This document shows positions 53,177 through 61,078 of a stretch of DNA of 64,000 nt, in pieces. The DNA lies in assembly GCA_050011775.1 (NCBI GenBank), contig JBEKIL010000003.1, positions 124,001 to 188,000 on the forward strand, read 5' to 3'. The notes below the pieces were generated by a model. It did not search any database and was not told the origin of the DNA. It saw only the letters and a list, made by a program, of their open reading frames with translations. Source of the DNA: CAVZMI01 sp050011775 (GTDB taxonomy: Bacteria; Bacteroidota; Ignavibacteria; UBA10030; CAVZMI01). A program made the position numbers and the translations under genes. Each line of letters opens with the position of its first letter. Position 1 is the stretch's first letter.

Positions 53177-53941
53177 TTATTTCTGACGATCGACAATAAT
53201 CCGAACCCCGTCGAGAACGAGCGAAGGCACGACAAAATCGATTACTGTTGTTTGCAGACTGATCATTGCCGATAATCCACCTGTACCGATCACGGTCGGT
53301 TTTTTCCCCAATTCCGCGCCGATACGTTTTACCATTCCCTCGACAGAATCTACAGCACCAAATAAGATTCCCGACTGCATGCTTGTGATGGTCGTTCTTC
53401 CTATTGCTTTCTCCGGAAATACCGTATCGATCTTCGGGAGCTTTGCCGCCCGGCGATGCAGCTCGGCCGAGGAAGTCTCGACTCCGGGTGCGATGACCCC
53501 TCCAAGATATTCACCCTGTTCTGAGACTACGTCATAGGTTGTTGCCGTGCCGAAATCAATGATAATCAAAGGACCACCATATTGTGTGTATCCTGCCACG
53601 GCGTTGCACAGACGGTCGGTACCGACTGCTGAAGGATCTTCATACAGGATGGTAATCCCTAAATTGAGCGCGGGTGAGATAATGGTTGGTTCAATGTCGA
53701 AGTATTTCTTTGTCATTTTTTGATAGATCGGCGTAAGATTCGGGACGACCGACGATATTCCCGACCGGACGATCAATTCGGGATCAATGGAGGAGTTTTT
53801 ACAGAATGATTTCACAAATATTCCGATCTCATCTTCCGTGCGTGCAGTATCGCTCGTAATCCGCCAGTCGCCAATTAGCCGGTCTCGCTCAAACACCCCG
53901 ATGACGGTGTGAGTATTTCCAATATCGATTGCGAGTAACAT
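53177..53941 (-). CDS. coaX: Type III pantothenate kinase
   Basis: A 254-residue enzyme for the first step of coenzyme A synthesis (pantothenate to 4'-phosphopantothenate); type III enzymes are not feedback-inhibited by CoA. ASKHA-fold motifs: LAIDIGNTHTVIGVF with catalytic Asp6, YEDPSAVGTDRLCNAVAGY, IIIDFGTATTYDVV, and GGVIAPGVETSSAELHRRAA. It is 13 nt downstream of birA, a pairing often seen in bacteria. Confidence 0.94.
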   Translation of the reverse strand: MLLAIDIGNTHTVIGVFERDRLIGDWRITSDTARTEDEIGIFVKSFCKNSSIDPELIVRSGISSVVPNLTPIYQKMTKKYFDIEPTIISPALNLGITILYEDPSAVGTDRLCNAVAGYTQYGGPLIIIDFGTATTYDVVSEQGEYLGGVIAPGVETSSAELHRRAAKLPKIDTVFPEKAIGRTTITSMQSGILFGAVDSVEGMVKRIGAELGKKPTVIGTGGLSAMISLQTTVIDFVVPSLVLDGVRIIVDRQK

Positions 53942-53954
53942 AATATGATCCCGT

Positions 53955-54737
53955 TTATAAGGTTTCGATTACTGTGACATCGCCTGCAAGTAGGCGGATT
54001 TCTTTGTTATGAGATACAACGACAAGAGCGCCATCCGGGTCGAGTCGTTTTACGAGACCGCTGATAAACATCCCGTGATGATCGATACGGATTGTTTTAT
54101 TGAACATAATACATCGTGATTTCCAGGCTTCAAGAACGTCGGCAAATCCGTCGGTCGATAGATTCATATAGCGTTTTTCAAGACAGCGGATGCATTCCTG
54201 TATAAGAGCAACCCGGTTGATTTCTTTCCTGCATTGGTTCTTTAGTGAAGTTGCTTTCCCCTGTAAGGTGCTGCTGAACTTGGTTTGATTGACATTCAAT
54301 CCGACACCGACAACTACGAAATCCGTTGATGTTTGCTGGGATGACGCCTCAAGAAGGATACCGCAAAACTTCTTACCTTCATGTGTGAGATCGTTCGGCC
54401 ATTTACATTCGACGGTGAGCCCCGTTACCGTTTCAACTGCTTCAGAAATACTCACTGCGACATAAAATGTAAGGAGGTTGATCTGGGCGATTGTCTCAGG
54501 CGGTCGCAGAAGTAATGAAAAGAGCACGTTTTTAGCTTCCTCGGATTCCCAGGTTCGTCCTACACGACCGCGGCCGGCGCTCTGATATTCCGAATAGACA
54601 ACAAGTCCTTCTTCTAATCCGGCATTTGCCAAAACCTTCACACAATTATTTGTGGAGTCGAGTGTATCGAAGGTGAATACCTTCTTCCCAAAATTTTTTG
54701 TCCCCAGATCTCGACGTATTTGCGCTTGTGAAATCAT
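53955..54737 (-). CDS. birA: Biotin-[acetyl-CoA-carboxylase] ligase
   Basis: A 260-residue biotin-protein ligase that attaches biotin to the carboxyl-carrier protein. LDSTNNCVKVLA, the biotinyl-AMP loop GRGRVGR (55-61), the Lys in KWPND (112-116) and GKKFCGILLE (121-130) are all present. There is no N-terminal helix-turn-helix, so it is a monofunctional ligase and not a repressor. It has its own minus-strand promoter and drives coaX. Confidence 0.93.
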   Translation of the reverse strand: MISQAQIRRDLGTKNFGKKVFTFDTLDSTNNCVKVLANAGLEEGLVVYSEYQSAGRGRVGRTWESEEAKNVLFSLLLRPPETIAQINLLTFYVAVSISEAVETVTGLTVECKWPNDLTHEGKKFCGILLEASSQQTSTDFVVVGVGLNVNQTKFSSTLQGKATSLKNQCRKEINRVALIQECIRCLEKRYMNLSTDGFADVLEAWKSRCIMFNKTIRIDHHGMFISGLVKRLDPDGALVVVSHNKEIRLLAGDVTVIETL

Positions 54738-54780
54738 TGAGAGTGAATATCAGATACTCCTGTTTTGACAAGTACTCATC

Positions 54781-54809
54781 ATTCTATGAAAAAACATTTC
54801 AAAAGTCAA
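54781..54809 (-). promoter_or_regulatory. Promoter of birA-coaX
   Basis: Minus strand TTGACT (54809-54804), 17 nt, TAGAAT (54786-54781), about 45 nt before the birA start. Confidence 0.6.
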
Positions 54810-54953
54810 TCAATCTGGTTTCTATGACATACTTGCAGGTTTTATTTGATTGGTGCCATTCATGCATATTCCTCTGCCAAGATTGCATAATTGTTCTGAG
54901 AAGTCCTTTTTATTATCCTAAGAATCCCTTAAAATCAATCGAAATAAAGGGTT

Positions 54954-55029
54954 AGGAATTGGCACAGGAATTGGTTAATATTTAATAAGAAATTGAAGGA
55001 AAATATCTCTTCCAGACAATAGGAAGAGA
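54954..55029 (+). promoter_or_regulatory. dnaK upstream region with direct repeat and leader hairpin
   Basis: AGGAATTGG occurs twice (54954-54962, 54966-54974), which creates TGGCAC-N5-TTGG, similar to the -24/-12 of a sigma54 promoter except for the last C. Further down, TCTCTTCC (55006-55013) and GGAAGAGA (55022-55029) form an 8-bp hairpin with an 8-nt loop, followed by TTTATTTTTTT and then the dnaK ribosome site. It could be an attenuator or an RNA thermometer part. No CIRCE element was found. The rest of 54810-54953 shows nothing I can name. Confidence 0.3.
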
Positions 55030-55060
55030 GTTTATTTTTTTAGAAGGAGAGTAATAATCA

Positions 55061-56986
55061 ATGAGTAAAATTATCGGAATCGACCTCGGCACCACCAACT
55101 CGGTTGTTGCCGTTATGGAAGGAAACGAACCGGCCGTCATTGCAAATTCCGAAGGTGGACGAACGACTCCATCGGTGGTCGGCTTTGCGAAAAATGGCGA
55201 GCGGCTTGTCGGACAGGCTGCAAAACGTCAGGCTGTTACAAATTCTCAAAACACTGTATTCTCGATCAAGCGTTTCATGGGACGATTTTATGATGAGGTC
55301 AATGAAGAAATGAAGCTTGTCCCTTATAAGGTGGTGCATGGCGATAATAACACGGCACGCGTCCAGATCGGAGACCGGGTATATTCACCACCCGAAGTCA
55401 GCGCAATGATTCTGCAGAAGATGAAACAAACTGCAGAAGATTATTTAGGTCAGAAAGTAACGGAAGCCGTAATTACAGTCCCGGCGTATTTCAACGATGC
55501 ACAGCGACAGGCGACAAAAGAAGCGGGAGAAATTGCGGGTTTGAATGTCCGGCGTATCATCAATGAGCCTACAGCAGCCGCACTTGCCTATGGCCTTGAT
55601 AAAAAACACAAGGATTCAAAAGTTGCAGTCTTTGACCTCGGCGGCGGCACTTTTGATATATCGATTCTCGAACTTGGTGAAGGAGTTTTCGAGGTAAAAT
55701 CGACGAATGGCGATACCCATCTCGGTGGAGATAACTTCGACCAGCGATTGCTCGATTTTGTTGCCGACGAGTTCCAGAAACAGGAAGGGGTCGATCTACG
55801 GAAAGATCCAATGTCGCTTCAGCGTCTTCGCGAAGCATCAGAGAAAGCAAAAATGGAGCTTTCGACAATGATGCAGACCGAAATTAATCTGCCGTTTATT
55901 ACCGCAACACAGGAAGGTCCAAAACATCTGAATATGTCGGTCACACGCGCAAAGTTTGAGCAGCTCGTCGATGATCTTGTGAAGCGATGTATTTCGCCGG
56001 TTGAAAAAGCTCTTCATGATGCAAACCTGCAGCCAAACCAGGTCGATGAAGTGATTCTTGTCGGCGGTATGACCCGTATGCCGCGGGTACAACAACTTGT
56101 TAAGGATATTTTTGTGAAAGAAGGACATAAAGGTGTCAACCCTGATGAAGTAGTAGCTGTCGGTGCTGCAATTCAGGGAGGCGTTCTTGCGGGAGATGTT
56201 ACGGATGTTCTACTGCTCGATGTTACACCGCTTTCACTCGGTATTGAAACTCTTGGCGGAGTCTTGACAACGCTCATCACAGCGAACACGACGATCCCGA
56301 CAAAGAAAAGCGAGATCTTTTCGACAGCGTCGGACAGTCAGACATCTGTCGAAATACATATCCTGCAGGGTGAACGTCCGATGGCCGTCGATAACCGTAC
56401 GCTCGGCCGGTTCCATCTCGATGGAATTCCACCGGCTCCGCGCGGAATACCTCAGATCGAAGTTGCATTTGATATCGATGCGAACGGTATTTTACATGTA
56501 TCGGCTAAGGATAAGGGAACAAATAAGGAACAGAGCATACGGATTACCTCATCGTCTGGTTTGACGAAGGAAGAAATCGAAAAGATGAAGACTGATGCAA
56601 CGGCCCATGCCGCTGAAGATAAAAAGCACAAAGAAGAAGTCGATATGAAAAACCAGGCCGATACGCTGTCGTTTCAGACCGACAGACAATTAAAAGATCT
56701 CGGCGATAAAATGACTCCCGAAATGAAATCGAAAATCGAGAGCGCAAACAACAGACTCAAAGACGCGATAAAGACGGGAGTCTCGGCTGATATCAAGACT
56801 GCAATGGATGGACTCAATGCCGCCTGGAATGAAGTCTCGACACAAATGTACCAGCAGGCGACTCAACAACAAGCCGCCGGTACTCAACAGAGCGGACAAC
56901 AGCAGCCGGCCGGCGAGCAAAAGAAACCCGATGGGAAAGCTGTCGAGGACGCCGACTTTGAAGTTGTAGATGATAAAGATAAATAA
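55061..56986 (+). CDS. dnaK: Chaperone DnaK (Hsp70)
   Basis: A 641-residue Hsp70 that folds and protects proteins in an ATP cycle with DnaJ and GrpE. The ATPase domain begins IIGIDLGTTNSVVAVMEG and holds VITVPAYFNDAQRQATK, NEPTAAALAYGLDK and VFDLGGGTFDISILE. The linker is DVLLLDVTPLSLGIET. The substrate domain and lid follow, and the chain ends in a Gln-rich stretch and EVVDDKDK. GAAGGAGAG precedes the ATG. No grpE, dnaJ or hrcA is in the window; clpB lies downstream, so this is a chaperone neighbourhood. A terminator follows at 57007. Confidence 0.97.
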   Translation: MSKIIGIDLGTTNSVVAVMEGNEPAVIANSEGGRTTPSVVGFAKNGERLVGQAAKRQAVTNSQNTVFSIKRFMGRFYDEVNEEMKLVPYKVVHGDNNTARVQIGDRVYSPPEVSAMILQKMKQTAEDYLGQKVTEAVITVPAYFNDAQRQATKEAGEIAGLNVRRIINEPTAAALAYGLDKKHKDSKVAVFDLGGGTFDISILELGEGVFEVKSTNGDTHLGGDNFDQRLLDFVADEFQKQEGVDLRKDPMSLQRLREASEKAKMELSTMMQTEINLPFITATQEGPKHLNMSVTRAKFEQLVDDLVKRCISPVEKALHDANLQPNQVDEVILVGGMTRMPRVQQLVKDIFVKEGHKGVNPDEVVAVGAAIQGGVLAGDVTDVLLLDVTPLSLGIETLGGVLTTLITANTTIPTKKSEIFSTASDSQTSVEIHILQGERPMAVDNRTLGRFHLDGIPPAPRGIPQIEVAFDIDANGILHVSAKDKGTNKEQSIRITSSSGLTKEEIEKMKTDATAHAAEDKKHKEEVDMKNQADTLSFQTDRQLKDLGDKMTPEMKSKIESANNRLKDAIKTGVSADIKTAMDGLNAAWNEVSTQMYQQATQQQAAGTQQSGQQQPAGEQKKPDGKAVEDADFEVVDDKDK

Positions 56987-57006
56987 CCGTAATCATAGTG
57001 GAATTG

Positions 57007-57037
57007 AGAAGGCGAGGAATTCCACCTCGCCTTTTCT
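57007..57037 (+). terminator. Terminator after dnaK
   Basis: AAGGCGAGG (57009-57017), 7-nt loop, CCTCGCCTT (57025-57033), then TTCTATAA; a 9-bp perfect stem 20 nt after the stop. Confidence 0.85.
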
Positions 57038-57070
57038 ATAACATATTTTATAATGCTGTTTATAAGTAAA

Positions 57071-57247
57071 AAGGAAAAAGGAAATCCTTCGACTCCCCCT
57101 CGACTCTCCGCCTCCGGCGGATCGCTCGGGGTCGCTCAGGACGAGAATTTAAAAGTAAAAAAGGTAAAATGATTCCAGCAGGCTCGGTAAAAATTTTATC
57201 CTTTTTAATTCTCGTCCCGAGCCCGTCGAGGGATTTACTTTTTCCTT
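57071..57247. mobile_element. 177-bp nested palindrome, MITE-like
   Basis: The outer arms (57071-57093 and 57225-57247) are 23-bp inverted repeats with two mismatches. An inner pair, GGACGAGAATT (57139-57149) and AATTCTCGTCC (57207-57217), is perfect. Between them lie C/G-rich stretches (CTCGACTCTCCGCCTCCGG) unlike the A/T-rich surroundings. No reading frame of note. The layout suits a non-autonomous transposable repeat or a dispersed intergenic palindrome sitting between dnaK and clpB. Confidence 0.5.
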
Positions 57248-57296
57248 AGAAAAAGCCATATAAATAATCTTCATTTTAGATAAGGATTAAGATCCT

Positions 57297-58610
57297 ATGA
57301 ATTTTAATAAATTTACAATTAAAGCGCAGGAAGCTGTTCAAAATGCTCAGGAGAATGCAACCAGTTATGGCAGTCAGTCTATAGAGCCGGAGCATCTCCT
57401 TGCTGCGCTTATCCAGGATTCGGCCGGGATTACTGTTCCGATTCTACAGAAGGTCGGAGCCAATGTGAATTATATCAAAATAAAGATCAATGAAGCGATC
57501 GAGAAACTTCCCAAGATCTCGGGTGCAGAGCTTGGGAACCAGTTTGTCTCACAATCGCTCGGGCAGGTATTCGAAACGGCACTCAAAGAAGCGAACCAGC
57601 TTAAAGATGAATATGTCAGTACCGAACATCTGCTTCTTGGACTTATTGAAGAAAAGCAAAATAAAGGAGCAAAACTCCTGATTGATCAGGGAGTCAAAAA
57701 AGAAGATATCTATAAAGTCCTTAAAGAAATCCGCGGCAGTCAGCGTGTGACAGATCAAAATGCTGAAGATAAATATCAGGCATTAGAGAAATTCGGACGC
57801 GATCTGAACGATCTTGCCCGACGCGGCAAGCTCGACCCGGTCATCGGACGTGATGATGAAATCCGAAGGGTCCTTCAGGTTCTTTCACGGCGTACAAAAA
57901 ATAACCCGGTCCTAATCGGTGAACCCGGCGTTGGAAAAACTGCAATCGCCGAAGGAATTGCTCAGAGAATTGTCAACGGCGATGTGCCGGAGTCTTTACG
58001 AACCAAGCGGATTGTTGCGCTCGATATGGGAACGCTTGTCGCAGGGACGAGCTTTCGTGGACAATTTGAAGAGCGATTGAAAGCCGTGTTGAACGAGGTT
58101 ATTCAATCCAATGGCGAAATCATTTTGTTCATTGATGAACTTCATACGCTCGTAGGTGCCGGGGCCGCACAGGGAGCTGTCGATGCCGCGAATATGCTAA
58201 AACCCGCCCTGGCACGCGGTGATCTCCGGGCTATAGGCGCCACAACGATCGATGAATATCGGAAGCATATTGAAAAAGATGCGGCTCTGGAACGCCGGTT
58301 CCAGCCGGTTCTTGTCGATGAGCCGACAGTCGAGGATACGATTTCGATCCTGCGGGGTCTAAAGGAACGGTATGAAATCCACCACGGCGTGCGGATTACC
58401 GACGGTGCGATTGTCGCGGCGGCACAACTGAGCCATCGGTATATCTCGGATCGATTCCTTCCCGATAAAGCGATAGACCTGATCGATGAAGCCGCCTCAA
58501 AACTGCGCATTGAAATCGATTCAATGCCGGAAGAACTCGATGAAATTGAGAGAAAAATTAAACAATTGGAAATAGAACGTGAAGCGTTGAAACGCGAATT
58601 ACAGGCATAA
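57297..58610 (+). CDS. clpB: ClpB disaggregase, N-terminal half (N-domain + first AAA+)
   Basis: A 437-residue protein covering the Clp N-domain (MNFNKFTIKAQEAVQNAQEN, with two repeats to about residue 145) and the first AAA+ module: GEPGVGKTAIAEG (Walker A, about 208-215), LFIDELHTLVGAGAA (Walker B), GATTIDEYRKHIEKDAALER with the Arg finger, and ISDRFLPDKAIDLIDEAASK. It ends in the first helix of the middle domain (IERKIKQLEIEREALKREL) at a TAA stop. ClpB is normally one ~860-residue chain; here the rest is a separate frame 16 nt downstream. Both halves look intact, so the proteins may assemble in trans, or the stop is a sequencing or recent mutation. Confidence 0.88.
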   Translation: MNFNKFTIKAQEAVQNAQENATSYGSQSIEPEHLLAALIQDSAGITVPILQKVGANVNYIKIKINEAIEKLPKISGAELGNQFVSQSLGQVFETALKEANQLKDEYVSTEHLLLGLIEEKQNKGAKLLIDQGVKKEDIYKVLKEIRGSQRVTDQNAEDKYQALEKFGRDLNDLARRGKLDPVIGRDDEIRRVLQVLSRRTKNNPVLIGEPGVGKTAIAEGIAQRIVNGDVPESLRTKRIVALDMGTLVAGTSFRGQFEERLKAVLNEVIQSNGEIILFIDELHTLVGAGAAQGAVDAANMLKPALARGDLRAIGATTIDEYRKHIEKDAALERRFQPVLVDEPTVEDTISILRGLKERYEIHHGVRITDGAIVAAAQLSHRYISDRFLPDKAIDLIDEAASKLRIEIDSMPEELDEIERKIKQLEIEREALKRELQA

Positions 58611-58626
58611 AAGGATGTGAGGAACA

Positions 58627-59985
58627 ATGACTGAATTTACGCAAGAAAAAATGCAGGAAACGACAAAAAAGCGACTCGATGAGATTGAAAAAGAAATTGC
58701 CGATCTCAACGAAGTCCGCACTCAGCTGAAAACACACTGGCAGAATGAGAAGAATCTCATTCAATCTATCCGGACAATGAAATCCGAGATCGAGAAAGCG
58801 CGAAATGAGGCTGAAAAGAAAGAACGCGAAGGCGATCTAGCAAAGGTCGCCGAACTGCGCTATGGAGTGATTGCTAATCTCGAGAAAAAACTGAAAGCTG
58901 CTACCCAGGAGCTCGCAGGAGTTCAGAAAAATCGGAAAATGTTGAAGGAAGAAGTCGATGCCGAGGACGTTGCAGAGATCGTGGCAAAATGGACCGGTAT
59001 CCCGGTCAGCCGCATGCTCGAAAGCGAGCGGTCGAAATTACTGCATCTTGAAGAACGGATACACGAGCGGTTGGTCGATCAGGTCGAGGCAGTCCGGGCG
59101 GTGAGCGACGCTGTGCGCCGTGCACGAGCGGGATTGCAGGACGAGCGAAGACCGATCGGTTCATTTATTTTCCTTGGCTCGACCGGAGTCGGAAAGACCG
59201 AACTCGCCCGCGCACTCGCCGAGTCGCTCTTCAACGATGAAAATGCAATGGTGCGCATTGATATGAGCGAGTATATGGAGAAATTCTCCGTATCACGTCT
59301 CATCGGTGCGCCGCCCGGTTATGTCGGCTACGAGGAAGGCGGACAGCTTACCGAGTCAGTCCGACGGAAACCATATTCCGTTGTGCTGCTTGATGAAATC
59401 GAGAAAGCGCATCCGGAAGTATTCAACGTGCTTCTTCAAGTACTTGATGAAGGCCGGTTGACCGACAGCAAAGGGCGAACGGTTAATTTCCGGAATACTA
59501 TCATCATCATGACCTCGAACCTCGGATCGAATATCATCATGGAGTGGACGCAGAACATGACCGATGTAAACCGCAATGAGGTCATGGAGGCTGTCAGGGT
59601 TAAACTATTCGACCTGCTTAAGCAGACAATTCGTCCGGAGTTCCTTAATCGTGTCGATGAAATCATCATGTTCAAAACCCTTACACGCGACGATATAGTT
59701 CAGATTGTCGATTTACAGCTCCGTCATGTGCAGGTATTGGTGAAAGCAAAGAATATCACGCTCAATTTCACCGATTCGGCAAAAACGTGGCTGGCAAAGG
59801 CGGGATACGATTTGCAGTTTGGCGCCCGTCCGCTTAAACGGATAATTCAAAAACATGTTGTGAATAAATTATCTGAAAAAATTCTTGCCGGAGAAATTGC
59901 CGAAGGGAATATGATCTCTGTCGACGTCGGCACGGATGGATCGTTTCGATTTATTCCTGTCGTCAAAGTTAAGGATGTTCAATAA
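58627..59985 (+). CDS. clpB: ClpB disaggregase, C-terminal half (middle domain + second AAA+)
   Basis: A 452-residue protein that resumes the ClpB chain in another frame. It starts MTEFTQEKMQETTKKRLDEI, an N-terminal piece with no counterpart I know in ClpB, followed by the coiled-coil middle domain (EREGDLAKVAELRYG). The second AAA+ module has GSTGVGKTELARA (Walker A, about 185-192), APPGYVGYEEGGQLTE (pore loop), VVLLDEIEKAHPEVFN (Walker B), TSNLGSN and RPEFLNRVDEIIMF. The end is GARPLKRIIQKHVVNKL. An in-frame TGA lies 6 nt before the ATG, so it is not fused upstream; GAGGA or AAGGA can serve as ribosome site. Together the halves give a ~890-residue ClpB. Confidence 0.88.
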   Translation: MTEFTQEKMQETTKKRLDEIEKEIADLNEVRTQLKTHWQNEKNLIQSIRTMKSEIEKARNEAEKKEREGDLAKVAELRYGVIANLEKKLKAATQELAGVQKNRKMLKEEVDAEDVAEIVAKWTGIPVSRMLESERSKLLHLEERIHERLVDQVEAVRAVSDAVRRARAGLQDERRPIGSFIFLGSTGVGKTELARALAESLFNDENAMVRIDMSEYMEKFSVSRLIGAPPGYVGYEEGGQLTESVRRKPYSVVLLDEIEKAHPEVFNVLLQVLDEGRLTDSKGRTVNFRNTIIIMTSNLGSNIIMEWTQNMTDVNRNEVMEAVRVKLFDLLKQTIRPEFLNRVDEIIMFKTLTRDDIVQIVDLQLRHVQVLVKAKNITLNFTDSAKTWLAKAGYDLQFGARPLKRIIQKHVVNKLSEKILAGEIAEGNMISVDVGTDGSFRFIPVVKVKDVQ

Positions 59986-60008
59986 AAAAATTAACGCCTC
60001 CATAATAA

Positions 60009-60042
60009 AAGGGAGCCCCTTAATGGAGGCTCCCTTCCTGTT
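60009..60042. terminator. Bidirectional terminator between convergent genes
   Basis: AAGGGAGCC (60009-60017) pairs with GGCTCCCTT (60028-60036); TTTT follows on the plus strand after CCTG, and TTTTATTA on the minus strand. GCCTCCAT (59996-60003) can pair with ATGGAGGC (60023-60030) in a competing fold. Confidence 0.75.
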
Positions 60043-60071
60043 TTCGGTGTCACTTACAGCTTATGATGGTA

Positions 60072-60746
60072 TTACAATAGAACAGAAAACCCGACAAAGA
60101 GTCTGATCATTGAATTTTTATTATTGACTGAATATAAGATACAGCCGGTATAATTTTCTGTATAGGTTTGATATCGATAATTCAGCTCTATCTTAAGCGC
60201 GACACTTTGAGCGATCAGAAGTTTTACTCCGGCACCTGCATTGAATGTTTTCACATCGAATTTATCAGAAACAAAAGAGGAAAATGGAAGATTTCCCGTA
60301 ATAAAGCCGGCATTACCAAGCCCAAACCCTCCCCGAATGAAAGGAGCCACGATAGAGTGTTCTAGCGGATATGTGAACGAAAGATTTAATAGGACCGATT
60401 CTCCCGGCTGGCCTCCCTCATATGCAAAGAGGTTCACTTCCGGTTCAAGCGACAGCCAATCGATAAAATAGTATCCGGCTGTAAGAGAGATGGTAGCGAA
60501 ATTTTCTTTTGATTCATTACCATAATTCCAGGAATTCATGGAGGTGGTAGTTTTCGTCGTATATTGTCCGAGCGCTCCGGACATCGTGAGTTCCCAGTCT
60601 CCCTGCATAAAAGGCCCTTTTTTCACCGAGATGTCGATATCTCCGATCCTGGCTTTTGCGCTCTTCGAAGAAATCTCGATATCCTGTGCATGGACGAGAG
60701 AGATCATACTTAATGAAATGATAGTGTGAATGATGAAATTTTTCAT
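60072..60746 (-). CDS. Small outer-membrane beta-barrel protein
   Basis: A 224-residue protein with signal peptide IIHTIISLSMISLVHAQ. The chain shows eight or so amphipathic strands (WELTMSGALGQYT, TISLTAGYYFIDWLSLEPEV, SVALKIELNYRYQTYT) and ends in SMIRLFVGFSVLL, matching OmpA-/OMP_b-brl-type barrels. APFIRGGFGLGNAGFI is a typical barrel turn segment. Function unknown; possibly a structural porin-like protein. It stands alone, convergent with clpB. Confidence 0.75.
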   Translation of the reverse strand: MKNFIIHTIISLSMISLVHAQDIEISSKSAKARIGDIDISVKKGPFMQGDWELTMSGALGQYTTKTTTSMNSWNYGNESKENFATISLTAGYYFIDWLSLEPEVNLFAYEGGQPGESVLLNLSFTYPLEHSIVAPFIRGGFGLGNAGFITGNLPFSSFVSDKFDVKTFNAGAGVKLLIAQSVALKIELNYRYQTYTENYTGCILYSVNNKNSMIRLFVGFSVLL

Positions 60747-60980
60747 GGTACTCTCCCTGTTGTTAGAGTGAGTGAACGGTTGATTCTATATGGCGTTCAT
60801 CCGTCCCACAGAGTCCTCCGAGTATTTTGAGTCAAAAAACCTCTACGAAGCGACGCTATCATCTTTCCATAAGTTACCGGATTTTCTCTATCGAGTTATT
60901 CTTTATCGCTGCAGCTAAGAGATATTTTACGTTTCAAAAATAATGGAGCACGGCTGCGTCCGCCGGCTGGGGATTCTTAC
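60747..60980. other. Gene-free stretch upstream of the small barrel gene
   Basis: Contains the ribosome site region of the minus-strand barrel gene and no promoter I would defend. From about 60983 the sequence is the conserved 3' flank of the GH30 genes. Confidence 0.4.
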
Positions 60981-61010
60981 CCCGGAAGTTTAACTATCGT
61001 TGAGGATAGA

Positions 61011-61041
61011 ATCTCCTTGCCTTTGGATAAAGCAAGGAGAT
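61011..61041 (-). terminator. Terminator after GH30 copy 1
   Basis: ATCTCCTTGC (61011-61020) and GCAAGGAGAT (61032-61041) form a 10-bp perfect stem with an 11-nt loop. The same hairpin occurs after copy 2 (62655-62685). The T-tract is weak, so it may be an mRNA 3' stabiliser instead. Confidence 0.6.
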
Positions 61042-61078
61042 GATTTATCGAAGCAAGACAAACGTATTGTCTTAACTT

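Noticed and set aside
55006..55029. Hairpin before dnaK as a CIRCE operator
   Set aside because: The arms are TCTCTTCC/GGAAGAGA, not TTAGCACTC/GAGTGCTAA.
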